Below the pieces are notes generated by a model. It saw only the letters and a list, made by a program, of their open reading frames with translations. It did not search any database and was not told where the DNA came from. A stretch of DNA of 64,000 bases from Piscicola geometra (lineage: Eukaryota; Annelida; Clitellata; Hirudinida; Piscicolidae), in assembly GCA_943735955.1 (NCBI GenBank), contig OX030957.1:12156017-12220016 (forward strand), read 5' to 3'. Made by a program: the position numbers and the translations under genes. Shown here piece by piece: positions 47,140 through 58,990 of this stretch (its first letter is position 1; each line of letters starts with the position of its first letter).

Positions 47140-48425
47140 AGCTTTTGTTTTATTTTTATTTTTTGTTTAATCTAAGCTGTTTCAATAGGATCAAATAACA
47201 AACAAATATCGGCCTAAAGATCCAGGCTTTTTACTTGTTTTCTGATGTGCCTTTTGATAATTTTATAAGAATTCCATATATGAGTTCTGCTTCAATTTTT
47301 CTCATTTTTCCTTCAACTACGTCTTAATAGCATTTTCAAGGCTTTAATTCCATAACTGCCTCTATTGATTATCTTCTTCTAAGTGCTAACCATGAAAACC
47401 TGAAATAAGTGAAAATGTGTAGTAAGATCAGTAAGATAAAAGGTAAGTTATTTTTGAAACTCTTAAAATTTATTTCGATTTATCGCATAGTACAAATGCA
47501 CTATGTGAAGTTTTATATGATTATTCCAATATTTTCCGCTCGCTTAACACCAAGAAAGGTTTTCAGTATTGACAATTTTTCAAGATTTTTGTTCATACTT
47601 TTTTATTGTAAATATACTTTTTAAAAAATAACAAACTCGAGTTTATTCAGAAAGTAACATTTTAAGTAAAAGAAATTATTGAAGTTATGTATCTTAAATA
47701 TGCCTTTTCTTTTTCTACAAAAGAATTATCAAAATAAGATTTTTTAGAGTTAGGATACTAGAAGCGGTGCTTTTTACTATTTAAAGCAAGATTTTAAAAA
47801 ATCTTGGTTAGACAACACACCTGAAAGTCTGTATTGAAACCATTCTCCGCTCAGCTGCGTTGTTTCCCACTTTCAAACTTTTAGCCCTTCTCTGACCAAC
47901 GAAATAACCCTCGTTAAAGTTTCATCTGTAAGACTACTTTGAAGGAATCTTTGAGGTATTTCTAATGCTGTGAAAAGGTTCTTTTTTGCTTTGACGTAGA
48001 CCTTTAAAGAGAATTAATCAAAATAAAACTTATTTTCCTTACTTTTGAGCCAAAGCTCATTGATAAATGGCAGGGAATTAATTAATCAAGTAGAAGTTGA
48101 AAAAACATAACTCAGATATTTAATATTGGTGCCAATCAAAACAACGAGAAGATATTCTAAACAATTTTCTTTCCTTAAATTTTTTCATAATTTCTTTCGA
48201 ACTAATTTAACTTTTTTATAAAAATGAAATAATATTTACAGGTCGCTCAACAGGCTCAAACATTTTAAAATTCAATTATGTTTTTGAAAAAGACAATGTC
48301 ACGTATGCGCTGTATTTTAATAATTAAAAAACACAATTTTTCAGAAAATCAATTAAAAATCTAATTAGTTTATTATTTCCTGTTATTTCATTTAGTTTTA
48401 AATTATACTATATTCCATAAAATAT
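47140..48425. other. AT-rich intron 2 sequence, nothing recognised
   Basis: No conserved exon or shared repeat found; short open frames such as 47409-47624 are low-complexity, hydrophobic and chance-like. Confidence 0.5.
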
Positions 48426-48429
48426 AGCT

Positions 48430-48640
48430 TGAGTTCAGTATCAGTGTATTTATTCAATGCGCCAAGGCACGCAATTGAGGCACCACACACACGACATAAA
48501 TCGTGAAACACCGCATCATATACACTAGGTATATGATAGCTCACGGTTGGCTGAACAGGGATTCGAACTAACGACTTTTAAGTTGCAGGTCCAATGACTT
48601 TACCATCTAAGCCAACCCGCTCGTGACAGTGATACCGAAC
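48430..48640 (-). mobile_element. tRNA-derived SINE, minus strand
   Basis: The reverse strand starts with a tRNA-like head: GGGTTGGCTTAGATGGTAAA (A box), ACTTAAAAGTCGTTAGTTCG, then GTTCGAATCCCTGTTCAGCC (B box and 3' stem side). The head spans about 75 bases (48618-48541). The body follows with TGATGCGGTGTTTCACGATT, TATGTCGTGTGTGTGGTGCC, TCAATTGCGTGCC, shared with 26478-26570. The head resembles a lysine-type tRNA by layout, but the identity is not certain. No CCA; a SINE, not a working tRNA gene. Confidence 0.75.
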
Positions 48641-48832
48641 ACTGCACTAGCAAAAGCAAAGAAAGCCACGCTCCAACTCAATCTTCTGGTCAACCAAAAC
48701 ACATTCGACTTTACAACGTTATCAGTCCTAGTTTAGCAGCTGCTCTTGACAGAACTGAAGTTAACGACACAAATGCGCATAAATTATTGTATAAACAGCC
48801 AAATCTTTTTGACACAACCCTTCAACCATAAA
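48641..48832 (+). pseudogene. Fragment of an uncharacterised transposase-like protein
   Basis: Open frame reading SHAPTQSSGQPKHIRLYNVI, then SPSLAAALDRTEVNDTNAHK, before TAA. The ITPSLAAALDRT-x-x-x-D-x-NA pattern is familiar from repetitive uncharacterised proteins of invertebrates. I cannot name the family from sequence alone. Confidence 0.4.
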
Positions 48833-49387
48833 TATAATTAAAGTATCTATCAAACAGTACTGACGAAAACACTAGGAAACTAATTATGGAAATCCAGGAA
48901 TTTTAAAATTCAGATTACCTATTGACAGTTCATTGACAATTATTCATTGTGATAGGTAGTATTTGAAATAATCTACTTATAAATATCAAATAGAAAGTAA
49001 TTATTTTCCCTATTCCAGTAGCAGAGCATATTTAACCATTCATAAAAGTTATTATGAAACCGTGGAAAAGAATCAAGGCTTTAGAGCTAAAAAAAATGGG
49101 GATTTCAGTTTTTCCATATTATTAATTAACGAGAGGCGGATAGGAGAGCCAGTAGTTTTTACATTATGGGCACACCTAATGAAAAAAATGAACAAATAAG
49201 ACAATTGTTATATTGCACGGCTCGTCACTTGCTTCAGTCTGCCCTATAATCGATTAGAAAAATTATATGTTTTTGATTTATTCTAAGAATTTTAAACTCA
49301 AATAGTTCAATCTTTTCAATAGAAACGCTCAAAGAAGATCAAACCGTTGAATATAAAATGGCTTAATGAGATCAATTCTCTCTATAG

Positions 49388-49469
49388 CCTAGGCAAGCCT
49401 GGAGTTGAATGGAACCTCAAGCACCAGGAAGGTCGTCCAATCACCCATCTGCTCTTCATCATCAACGAG
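49388..49469 (+). CDS. STXBP5: Tomosyn (STXBP5), coding exon 3
   Basis: 82 bases after TCTCTCTATAG and before a weak donor GTTTTTTTG. The first base completes the codon split at exon 2 (AT+C, Ile), then LGKPGVEWNLKHQEGRPITH, LLFIINE. This matches the tomosyn segment G-xPGVE...H...V-x-x-LxF-xINEG between blades 1 and 2. It leaves in phase 0. The donor is a plain GT followed by a T run, poorer than the others, so splicing here may be inefficient. Confidence 0.9.
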
Positions 49470-49669
49470 GTTTTTTTGTTAATTTAGAAGTTCACAGTTT
49501 CAACTATTTGTGTTGCTTCAGCATCCATTGTGTATTGGTAATAATATCGGTGTTGTGGCAAGTGATGATATATAGAGTAGGTTGGATGCATTGGGCGTAC
49601 CCAGAGCGTAAAAATTTACTATGTAGCAAAATTTAAAAAAAAGATATTATCATAATTGTTTATTGTGTC

Positions 49670-50475
49670 ATTTTTATAGTTCACATATTTCAAACTCATG
49701 GCCCGTCATGTTATTTATTGTGGCCGGGAAAGCTTGAAATTTTTCACAAATATCGCCGAGTTATTGACCTTCAAAGTTCGCCGAAGTCAAAACCCCTTTT
49801 CTATTAAATTTGAAATATTCTAGCCTATATTTATAATGTTGGATACCGAAATAAAGGTATTTGAATGTTCTATTTCAACCTTAATTATTAATTTAAATAT
49901 AAATATAATATAATATTTTATTTGGCGGTCAAAAGTTTGACTTTGAAATTTTCGGTGTTGCCCTATATATTTTGTCAATTTTTTTTCTTGTAACATTTTT
50001 CAAACATTCCTCTAATCATATAAAAAAATTTAAAAATTCCTATTCAAAAAAATCTTTCAAATCAATTTTTCTTGTGCACCTAACAAACAATATTTTGTTA
50101 AACTGCATTTTGGAAGTGCTCATGCATAATTTTTTTTTTCAGACAAAAATTAATGAATTTAGTAGATCTAAAAAAATATTTAAGTTGATTTAATAAAAAA
50201 AATTAGTAATTACTAAATCTAATTTTGTGCTATAGACTAAAGAAACGTAGTTATGGATTCAGCTTGAATCAGTTAGATTTAGTTAATTTATTAATTTTTG
50301 AAACAAATTAACTGAAATATCTATTGAGATTTACTAAATTCATTAATCTGTCTGAAAAAAAATACATGAGCACTCTTTAAATGGTGCCAAGTTTCTAAAT
50401 GGCATATATTTTAACAAAACATTAAACGCAATTTTTCTCTTTGTTAACTTTTCGATTAATACTATGCATTGACTA
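49670..50475 (-). repeat. Dispersed repeat family C, copy 1 (reverse)
   Basis: About 750-800 bases shared with 51000-51790 and 61420-62230. Hallmarks on the other strand: GAAGGTCAATAACTCAGCGA, TTGACTTCGG, CAAACTTTTGACCGCCAAAT, TGAGATTTACTAAATTCATT. No coding frame. It forms an inverted pair with copy 2. Confidence 0.8.
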
Positions 50476-51000
50476 TAAATTTTTCTTTTTTCATGAATTG
50501 GATTCACGGAAAAAAGCTCCATGAATTAAACGATATTTTACTTTCTAGATTTTCCAAAATGTAAATAAAAGCGTGGACGATCACATAGACTTTATAATAT
50601 TTAATGATCAATGAGAAAAAAACAAGTCCCAAAATTAAACTTGAAAAATATAAAAAAGCATATAAAATCAAATCTTTCAGTTCAAGAACCATAAGGCATC
50701 CACTGCCCAAACGTTTCGGTCTTTCTGTCTAACACTTCCTTGGGCACATCGAGAATTAAGTCAGTGTTTTGAGAGAGATCATCGAGGCCGGTTTGAAATC
50801 TCTCACCGACTTCTCGAATCTTTCCGAGCCATTACACCGTTGGTCTCCAGTCAACTTGCGGTAATTGAAACTTCCGTTGAAGAGCAGAAAGTCCGCATGT
50901 GAGGGGTGCTCGTACAAAGCAGAAGTCAAAAATCAGTGAACAGTTCGAATCCGGTGTAGTCCAATGAAGAACAAACAGGAAAAGTTACAAAGATTGAGTC
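50476..51000. other. Spacer between inverted family C copies
   Basis: Partly GC-richer, with AAACGTTTCGGTCTTTCTGT, CTTCCTTGGGCACATCG and GTTCGAATCCGGTGTAGTCC, the last a possible decayed tRNA-like B box. It may be another SINE. No gene recognised. Confidence 0.3.
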
Positions 51001-51790
51001 ATCATGTGAAATCATCAAAAAGATTACAAAGAGAAAAATTGCATTTAATGTTTTGTTAAAGAATATTAATGAATTTAGTAAATCTCAATAGATATTTCAG
51101 TTAATTTGTTTCAAAAATTAATAATTTAACTAAATCTAACTTGATTTAAGCTGAATCCATAACTACTAGATTTAGTTAAATTATTATTTTTTTTATTAAA
51201 TCAACTTAAATATTTATTGAGATTTACTTAATTCATTAATTTTTGTCTAAAAAAATAAATTATGCATGAGCACTTCTAAAATTCTGTTTTGACAAAATTT
51301 TGTTTGTTAGGTGCTCAAGAAAAAATTGATTAAAAATATTTTTTTAAATAAGACCTTTTTTATTTTTTTTATATGATTAAAGAATGTTTGAAAAATGTTA
51401 AGAGAAAAAAAATTGACAAAATATATATGGCAACATCGAAAATTTCAAGGTCAAACTTTTGACCGCCAAATAAAATATTCTAATATATTTATATTTAAAC
51501 CATTAAATTATGTTCAAATAGAACATTCAAAAATCTTCCTATTGGTATACTAAATTATTCTGATAAATATAAGCTGAGATATTTCAAATTGAATAGAGAA
51601 AGGGTTTTGACTTCGGCAAACTTTGAAGGTCAATAACTCAGCGACCTTTTGAACAATTTTATTTTTTTTATTTTTCATTTTGATAAACAACGTATCTAAA
51701 CATAATATTGAAGTTTCATAAATTTCTGGTCGATATTCTATGGAATGACACATTAGTTCAAAATTTGAAAATTTTCAGTAATTGAAGTCC
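51001..51790 (+). repeat. Dispersed repeat family C, copy 2
   Basis: Same blocks as 61420-62230 in the same order: TAGTAAATCTCAATAGATAT, TGTTAGGTGCTCAAGAAAAA, TATATATGGCAACATCGAAA, then GAAGGTCAATAACTCAGCGA. Function unknown; probably a non-autonomous DNA transposon. Confidence 0.8.
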
Positions 51791-52720
51791 ACCTGTGAAT
51801 ACAAAAAGTCAGAGTATTTTCTATTTTAATGAAAAATCTATTTCTTCTCGTTCAAAAAGCAATCTAGGCAAAGCCATTTGTTTTATTCTGTTTCTGAAGT
51901 CATGAAAACATTCGTTTCTGTTGAAAGTGAAGAATTTTTCTAAAGTGGCTTAAAAGCTCATTGATCTTAGAGTCTTATATGACCGGAGTTTGAAAGCTGA
52001 AAATGTGCTATTTTGTAAAAATTTAGTGAATGAAATTTGAGTTTTGGAAATAGGTCGAAACTGAGTAAAACATTTCAGAATCGAGTTGCGGAAACGTGAC
52101 GGAAATGGGCACTAAAAATTGTTAACAACGGGAACGAGAAAAAACGTAAAAACAAATGTTTCGACCATGAAAGGACAGAGAATGAAAAACAGTCTCGGTC
52201 TGGCCTCTTACACACACAAACACATTCAGTTTCGTGCAAGAATCACTATTCTTTTCATATGAGTATAAATGCAAAATATGTGGAGTCACGCGTCAATATT
52301 TTTACAACTTTAAATTATTAATTTTAATAAAATTAAACTTTTTTTCTTGAATTATACTTATACATTTTTATCTCGATATCATAGAAGCACTGCTCAATTT
52401 AAGTTGTATAAAGAAAAACTTCGGTGCGTTGTATAATTTTAAAAACATTAAAACTTTTAATTACACCACGAAAAATTATTTCTATAAAAGAAAAGAGTTT
52501 TTTTATGAAAGATGATTTCAGGTAGTTAAAATTGTCTTCACTAAAGTTCTTTTCAGTATAGCACTCCATCAAAGCCATTATATACATCATACTTTCAAAG
52601 TACCTGTTAGCCAGCCAACATCTATCTTTTTTTGACTGACTAAATATGTGTAAATTTTTTCTATTTTTCACCCTTTATCTACAGCCCATTAATTTTCACT
52701 CACGACTTATCAACAAACAG
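51791..52720. other. AT-rich end of intron 3
   Basis: No repeat family or gene recognised; the 90-codon minus frame at 52671-52399 shows no domain. It ends with the acceptor CAACAAACAG of tomosyn exon 4. Confidence 0.5.
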
Positions 52721-52821
52721 GGTTCTTTGATTTCAGTGACGTCAAACGACGAAGTCCACATGTGGACGTTAAAGAAGAAAAAGCCCGAGCTGATGCACTC
52801 CCTCAAGTTCCAGAGAGAGAA
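52721..52821 (+). CDS. STXBP5: Tomosyn (STXBP5), coding exon 4
   Basis: 101 bases between the acceptor ATCAACAAACAG and the donor GTGAGC. Enters in phase 0 and leaves in phase 2. Encodes GSLISVTSNDEVHMWTLKKK, KPELMHSLKFQRE, then a split codon. With exon 3 it restores INEGSLISVTSNDEVHMW, matching blade 2 of tomosyn (INEG-xL-x-x-x-x-xD-x-xHLW, ...LHSLKF-x-RE). Total coding so far is 422 bases (140 codons plus two). The next exon, expected to begin with a V-T-x-x-HLP-like segment, is not in this window. Confidence 0.9.
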
Positions 52822-54096
52822 GTGAGCGCTAAAGGTTTATAAAAAAGATAAAAATGATTTATATCGATTGATAAGTTGATAGTTTTAAAATAAAAAAGTA
52901 TATTAAAATGTTATATTAAATGAATAATCTAACAATATCAATTACAATTACAACATTGCTTTGAAATAAAATTCGTTTAGCAAGATCTTTCCACAGTTAT
53001 TGAAAACATTTTTTGCGGTTCCAGATACTTCGAGAGTTCCAAAAAAGTGTTTCCACGGTTTTCTATGCAAGGGCATTTGAATAATTTGGTTATTGATGGT
53101 TGATCTTCGTTTATAAAACCAAGAAGTACAATAACTTTTTTGTCATTATCAACATTGGGGTTGTTGTTTTTTGTGACATCATATTCCTGATCATATACAC
53201 GATGAATAATTGTAAAAAAATAATGAATACATTTTTGATTCAATTTTTTCTAAAAAAGCTTACTCAAAAACTATAAAATCAAATTTATTGTACATGTGTG
53301 TGTATATCTATTAGAGTTCCAAGGTTGTCATAGTCAAGGGGTGGTAGTGAGGATAAGCTCCCACTGCCTATAAAGTGCTTCTTTACGGCGTGCGTCTCTG
53401 TACCGCCTCTGACAACTAAGTCCAACTCCTGGCCTGCTCGTGGCGGAACTGCTGACAGGATAAGAGACGAAGGCGGGTCACTGGCGCCTTAAAACCAGTC
53501 GCTTCGGGCAGATGGGGCTCGTCAGCCCGGGAAGGCAACACATCTAGGAGAAGGAAAACTCTGACTACCAACCGCTGCTGCCTTGCAGGCTATCCATTCA
53601 TGGAAAAGGCTTTGGGAGTCAACCCCGAGGAAAAATCAGAAGTCGGAGTCCCTAAGGCGGTAATCGTCATCTATGATGTCCTTCCGGCAACTCCTGCAGC
53701 CAAGTCGGCTCTAAGCGTGGTGCTTGCACCCCCTTGGGTCTAGTCGACGAAGCCGAGAGGAGGGTCCTGTTGTTTGGGCAGCACAAGACCTCCACACGCT
53801 TTGCCCAGGCTAGCGCCTTGGAGATGTTCACTCCAGTCTCGCTTCACGGCGAGAGCACAAACAAGAAGATAGTAGTTTACGGGTTATAAGTCCTTGCTCA
53901 ATTGGCGCAGAGCTGGACGCTACGGGTTGTCTTCAATGGTGGGAGGGACCTTCGCAGTCCCATGGTAACTACCGCCCGTCCTAAGCCGGGCAGCCCCCAG
54001 TCAATAAGGTGTTACCCGTCACGGCTTGCCTGCTTCAGTGGGTGCCTGGAGCTTAGAGCACAGCTCTACAAGCAGGCCGTTATCTTCACGCACTAA

Positions 54097-56142
54097 GCAA
54101 CTACAAATACAAAAAGATGGAGATTCCAGCTCTCCGTATCGCAAGATGTTGCAGCCCTACAGAAAACGCGTCTTCCAGAGTCTGGATCCCTGAGGGAGGA
54201 ACACTACACGTTCTTTTGGCAGGGAAAAGGAGAAGAGGAGACAAGGGAACACGGAGTCGGCTTCGCCATCAAGAACACCCTGCTTTGTATGTCCGAACCT
54301 CCTTCCCGCGGCACAGAGAGACTCCTCACTCTACGCCTTCTCACAGCATCTGGCACTATGCAGGCCAGCGCCAAGACTAAAGATCAATTCTACGAACAAC
54401 TAAGCAGCGTTGTTGCCACAGTCCCTGCCTCCGAACACCTCTACCTTCTGGGAGATTTTAACGCCCGTGTTGGCTCTGACCACGACTCATGGCCAGATGT
54501 GCTGGGTCACCATGGCATCGGGAAAATGAACGAAAACGGCCAGAGACTACTCGAATTCTGTGGCTACCACAACCTGTGCGTAACAAACACATACTTCCAG
54601 AGCAAAGCATGTCACAAGGTGTCCTGGAGACATCCAAGATCAAATCATTGGCATCAACTGGACTTGATCATCACCAGGCACAACTCGTTGAACAACGTCC
54701 GCAGCACCAGAGCTTACCATAGCGCCGATTGCGATACAGACCACTCTCTGATCGCGTCAAAGATAAAGTTGCGCCCCAAGAGGCTCCACCTCTCCAAGAA
54801 GAAATGCCAGCCGAAAATCAACACCTATCAGACCACCCATCAGGCCAAGAACCAGAAGTTAATAGATCGGCTGGGGGAGCTGCAACACTGCGACCAAGAG
54901 CCTAATGCGGAAGTCAGATGGAACTCGCTCCGGAATACCATCTTCAGAACTGCTTTACTCACGTATGGTAAAAAGGAACACAAGAACACCGATTGGTTCG
55001 AAGCGAATGCGGCAGATCTTGAGCCTGTTATTGACGCCAAGAGAATGGCATTTATTGATTACAAACGCGACCCGAGTCAGTCCACCTTCAAAGAGTTGAA
55101 AGCTGCCCGAAGAAAAGCCCAGCAGACGGCTCGAGGCTGCGCAAATGACTATTGGCTTCAACTGGCGAATGGCACCCAACAAGCGTCAGACGCTGGCAAC
55201 GTAAGGAGCATGTATGAAGGCATCAAAAAAGCAACAGGCAAGTCAGCAAAGAAGACTGCACCCTTAAAGTCCAAATCAGGAGAGACCATCACAGACAATG
55301 ACAAGCAAATGGCAAGGTGGGTCGAACACTATCTGGAACTTTATTCCAAAGAAAATTCTGTGACTCAGATAGCACTGGACGCTATTGAAGACTTGCCAGT
55401 CTTGGAAGAGCTGGATGTTAAGCCGACCATGGACGAACTCAGCAAAGCTATTGATGCCTTAAAGAGTGGAAAAGCACCAGGAGACGATGGCATCCCACCA
55501 GAAATAATCAAATGTGGTAAACCGTCTCTACTAGAACCACTTCACAAGCTCCTTTGCCTATGCTGGAGAGAAGGTAGAGTTCCACAGGACATGCGCAATG
55601 CCAAGATTGTCACCCTGTATAAGAACAAGGGCGACCGCAGCGACTGCAACAACTACAGGGGCATCTCACTGCTTAGCGTCGTGGGTAAAGCTTTCGCACG
55701 CGTTGTCCTCAACCGTCTCCAAGTCCTAGCAAGTCGTGTGTATCCTGAATTGCAATGCGGCTTCAGATCAGGAAGATCCACAGTCGACATGATCTTCTCC
55801 GTTCATCAGCTCCAGGAAAAGTGCAGACAACAGCGGATGCCGCTGTATATCGCCTTTATCGACCTAACTAAGGCATTCGACCTTGTAAGCAGGAACGGCC
55901 TATTTCGGCTACTCAAGAAGATCGGCTGTCCACCTCGGCTGCTCAACATTACAACTTCTTATCACGAAAACACGCAATGTGTGGTCAGCTACGATGGGGA
56001 GACATCAGAACCCTTCACAATCAAGAGTGGGGTCAAACAGGGTTGTGTGCTAGTGCCTACCTTATTCAGTATCATCTTCTCGATGCTGTTGAACTTTGCA
56101 TTAAGAGTCTGCCGAAGGTGTCCATTTACACACCAGAAGTGA
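54097..56142 (+). pseudogene. LINE ORF: endonuclease and reverse transcriptase
   Basis: The frame is open from 54097 (after TAA); the first ATG in it is 54289, but conserved endonuclease sequence begins upstream (ALQKTRLPESGSLREEHYTF, then GVGFAIKNTLL), so the ATG is not the true start. Endonuclease motifs: LLGDFNARVG, SWRHPRSNHWHQLDLIITR, DTDHSLIASK. RT motifs: KSGKAPGDDGIPPEIIK, NYRGISLLSVVGKAFARVV, QCGFRSGRSTVDMIFSVHQL, YIAFIDLTKAFDLVSR, VKQGCVLVPTLFSIIFSMLL. A small deletion around 54355 removes part of the SAYAPT motif. The frame is lost near 56100, before the FADD box. Confidence 0.85.
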
Positions 56143-57185
56143 CGGGAAACTGCTGAACATGGCACGTCTAAGAGCAAAGACAAAAATTCGCACTGTCCTC
56201 ATCAGAGACTTGCTGTTCGCTGATGATGCGGCCCTGGTTTCACACACGGAGGAACACCTTCAGCAGCTGATGAATCGCTTTGCTCAGGTTTGCAGGGAAT
56301 TCGGTCTGACTATCAGTATCAAGAAAACCAACATCATGGGTCAATACATTCCTGTTCCACCCTCAATCACAATCGACAATCAGATGCTGGAGGCCACTGA
56401 CAAGTTCACATACTTGGGTTCCGACATTACTAGCAGCCTATCCCTCGACATTGAGATTGATAAGAGGCTCGCCAAAGCAGCCAGCGTCATGGCCAGATTG
56501 AGCAAACGTGTATGGACCAACAACCAACTGACACGAAACACCAAGCTCAAAGTGTACCAGGCATGCGTTCTCAGCACTCTGTTGTATGGCAGCGAAACCT
56601 GGACCACCTATGCCAGGCAAGAAGATCGTCTCGAAAGCTTTCATCTTCGCTGTCTCCGACGCATCCTTGGCATAACATGGCAAGACAAAGTCACCAACAC
56701 AGTCGTACTCAATCAAGCCAACTCACTCAGCATAAACCTCCTTCTATGCCAAAGACGTTTACGCTGGCTAGGTCACGTGCGTAGAATGGAAGAAGGTCGC
56801 ATACCCAAGGACATCCTCTATGGCGAGCTGGCTACAGGACAACGTCCAGTTGGTCGCCCGCAACTACGCTTCAAAGACGTCTGCAAACGCGACCTCAAAC
56901 TTACGGGTATCGACCCTAGCAGATAGGAAGAGCTAGCCGATGACCGGAGGGGCTGGCGCCAGACTGTCCACAAAGGCATCAAAAAGGGCGAGGAAGAACG
57001 CAGGCAACATATGGAATCCCGAAGGCAAAGAAGAAAAATGAGGCAGCAGAATCAGGCTCTCGATCCTCCATCCGACTTCACCTGCAGCCACTGCAGCAGA
57101 GACTGTTGATCCAGGATTGGTCTGCTGAGCCACTCTAGAAGCTGCCGTCAAAGAACACATCAGAGCGCTATCATCATCTCACGAG
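56105..57185 (+). pseudogene. LINE ORF continued: FADD box, thumb and zinc finger
   Basis: Frame-shifted continuation of the preceding ORF. From ATG 56159 it reads IRDLLFADDAALVSHTEEHL, the RT catalytic box, then FTYLGSDITSSLSLDIEIDK, LLYGSETWTTYARQEDRLES, WLGHVRRMEEGRIPKDILYG. TAG at 56924 replaces the usual Trp codon, and the frame then continues EELADDRRGWRQTVHKGI to a C-terminal C2H2-like finger (FTCSHCSRDC, stop, SRIGLLSHSRSC). One frameshift and two stops inactivate this copy. Confidence 0.85.
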
Positions 57186-57279
57186 ATGGATGAATGCCAA
57201 CCAGCGACATATCTATTAGGGTTATGAATTTTTATCTTTTTGTCAAATAACACAAGCCGACAAATGGAAACAAAATTTA

Positions 57280-58330
57280 CGTAAATGAAAAATAAATAGA
57301 TAATTTTTCATTAACTTTGTGTAAAGAATTTTAAAAGATTATCAATTTTCACACATCTCATCCCATCTTTTTGTTATACGTTATCAAAATTGCTTCTCTA
57401 TTACAATGACCTATTCAATACAAGTCGAATTTTTGTATAGATTTTGCTCTTCTGTTCTCTTCGTAAAGGGCGCTATACAAATAATTAATGATTGATTGAT
57501 GGGTATGAAATATTCTGTAAGTTTTAATTCAGTTTTTTATTATATGTCCGATAAATAAAATATCATAAAAAAACTAAATGAAATAAAAAATAGTTATTTA
57601 AAACAATTGTTTTTAAACTAATGACCAGGGTAAATTGCTTCGTTCTTTTGTGTACTGTATGGTTCTTTGTAAAATATTGCAATTTTTTTTCTGTTTCTTT
57701 AATATAAACTTTCAACATTTTTTTTGCTAAAAATTAGTTTTTTTTAAACGGGATGCTAAAAGTTCCGATTGCTGTTTTGAGAAATACAACTCGCTAACTA
57801 AATCATTTAGTTCCACTTATGAAATGAAACGAGATTCATTAGAGGAATTCGGTGCATTTTAATTATCGTCTGTTGAAACTTGCGCTAACTCAATATCTTC
57901 TTCAGAATTTGTAATATCCTGCCATGAAACTGGAGCTCTTAGAATAGGTAAATAGGAACTAGAATAGGAACTGGTTTCATAGCTGATAGAAGATTTGAGT
58001 ACCAAATGGAACCTTTATTCTTTGAGTCAAACCCAGACATTTGTCATACAGAAGTAGCATTCGTCATGATTATTTATTGATTCACGCCATCGAAAAAGCA
58101 AAAGATATATGATCTTTTTTCCTTGCAGCCGATGCGTCAGTTTAACATAATATCTATTGAACGCTCCATACGGTGCCCCTTGCTTATCTTGATCTTCTAG
58201 TTGGCAACCAAAATGAAACCTTTATGAAGTTTTCACCAAACATGAAATTGGTCTGCCCTGATATAGTGTATTCATCACTTTCGTAACAAAAAGAATCAGA
58301 AGAATGTTTACATGAATACGATTGCAGAAT
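57280..58330. repeat. Dispersed repeat family B, longest copy
   Basis: Blocks shared with 8430-9010 and with 32040-32350 plus 34630-34830, showing that those two pieces were once continuous. A SINE-like tail (GGGCGCTATACAAATAATTA then TGATTGATTG) is inserted at about 57462-57500. It lies just after a (TTAGGGTTATGA) block at 57218 shared with 10650 and 58965. Confidence 0.65.
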
Positions 58331-58579
58331 CTATATGAAGTAGCCAAATAAATAATACTTTTGAAACTAATTTTGTCTTCATAAACTTAAATTATATAAA
58401 CTCATAAAAAATGCAATTGGAAAACCCAATATTAATGTCTATCAAATAACATAGTATAAACAGCGCGATCAAAGACACTGTAATTAAAATCATAAAACCT
58501 TATATGATGTACTTTTTGTGCTAAAAATGAAAATTAAAACATAAATGCTTAATCTCATTATGTTTTTGAGATATATGAA

Positions 58580-58990
58580 AAAAGAAACTAATTATTTACA
58601 AAAAGTTAACAATTTATAACTCTAAATATGCATTATAATAAATATAAACTTTTGGTTTATGAGGGAACTTTTTCAACAAAAAAATTAAATTAACAATTCA
58701 TTTATAAATTTTCTACAAGTATTCATAAAATAATGATCCAGCAATATGAAGTCACAAAAAAACCAACTCTAATATGCATATTTAGAGTTATACATTTTAA
58801 AGTTGTTGTAAATTAATTGAATTCCTGTGTTGAATATCGATCAACACTTGCTCAAATGATTAAAAATGGTTTTATCTTAATTAATTCGTTAAAAAAGTTC
58901 TCCACCACATTAAATCATTAAAATAGATATACAATACAGAAAATTAATTATTTGACAAAAGTTAAAAAATCATAACCCTATTTAACATAT
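58580..58990 (-). repeat. Repeat shared with 10640-10930
   Basis: Contains TCCTGTGTTGAATATCGATC, CACCACATTAAATCATTAAA, and AATTATTTGACAAAAGTTAA, with ATAACCCTATTT. The order is similar to that at 10660-10960. Non-coding. Confidence 0.5.

Larger units (their letters stand above)
53330..57215 (+). mobile_element. RTE-like LINE retrotransposon, nearly complete
   Basis: A GC-rich block in AT-rich DNA, inserted in sense orientation in tomosyn intron 4. 53330-54096 is a 5' region with many stops. 54097-57185 codes endonuclease, reverse transcriptase and a C-terminal zinc finger, broken by one frameshift near 56100 and stops at 56924 and about 57107. The 3' end contains GAGATGGATGAATGCCAACC. It is much less decayed than the other LINEs here, so it inserted more recently. 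The same family at 12300-13990 is heavily decayed. Confidence 0.85.

Noticed and set aside
48541..48618. Possible tRNA gene on the minus strand
   Set aside because: A and B boxes are present, but the sequence continues into a body shared with 26478-26570; it is a SINE head, and the stems do not pair as in a working tRNA.
53902..54380. Small + strand frames at 53902-54096 and 54117-54380
   Set aside because: They lie in the 5' region and in the wrong frame of the LINE; the correct endonuclease frame is the one open from 54097.
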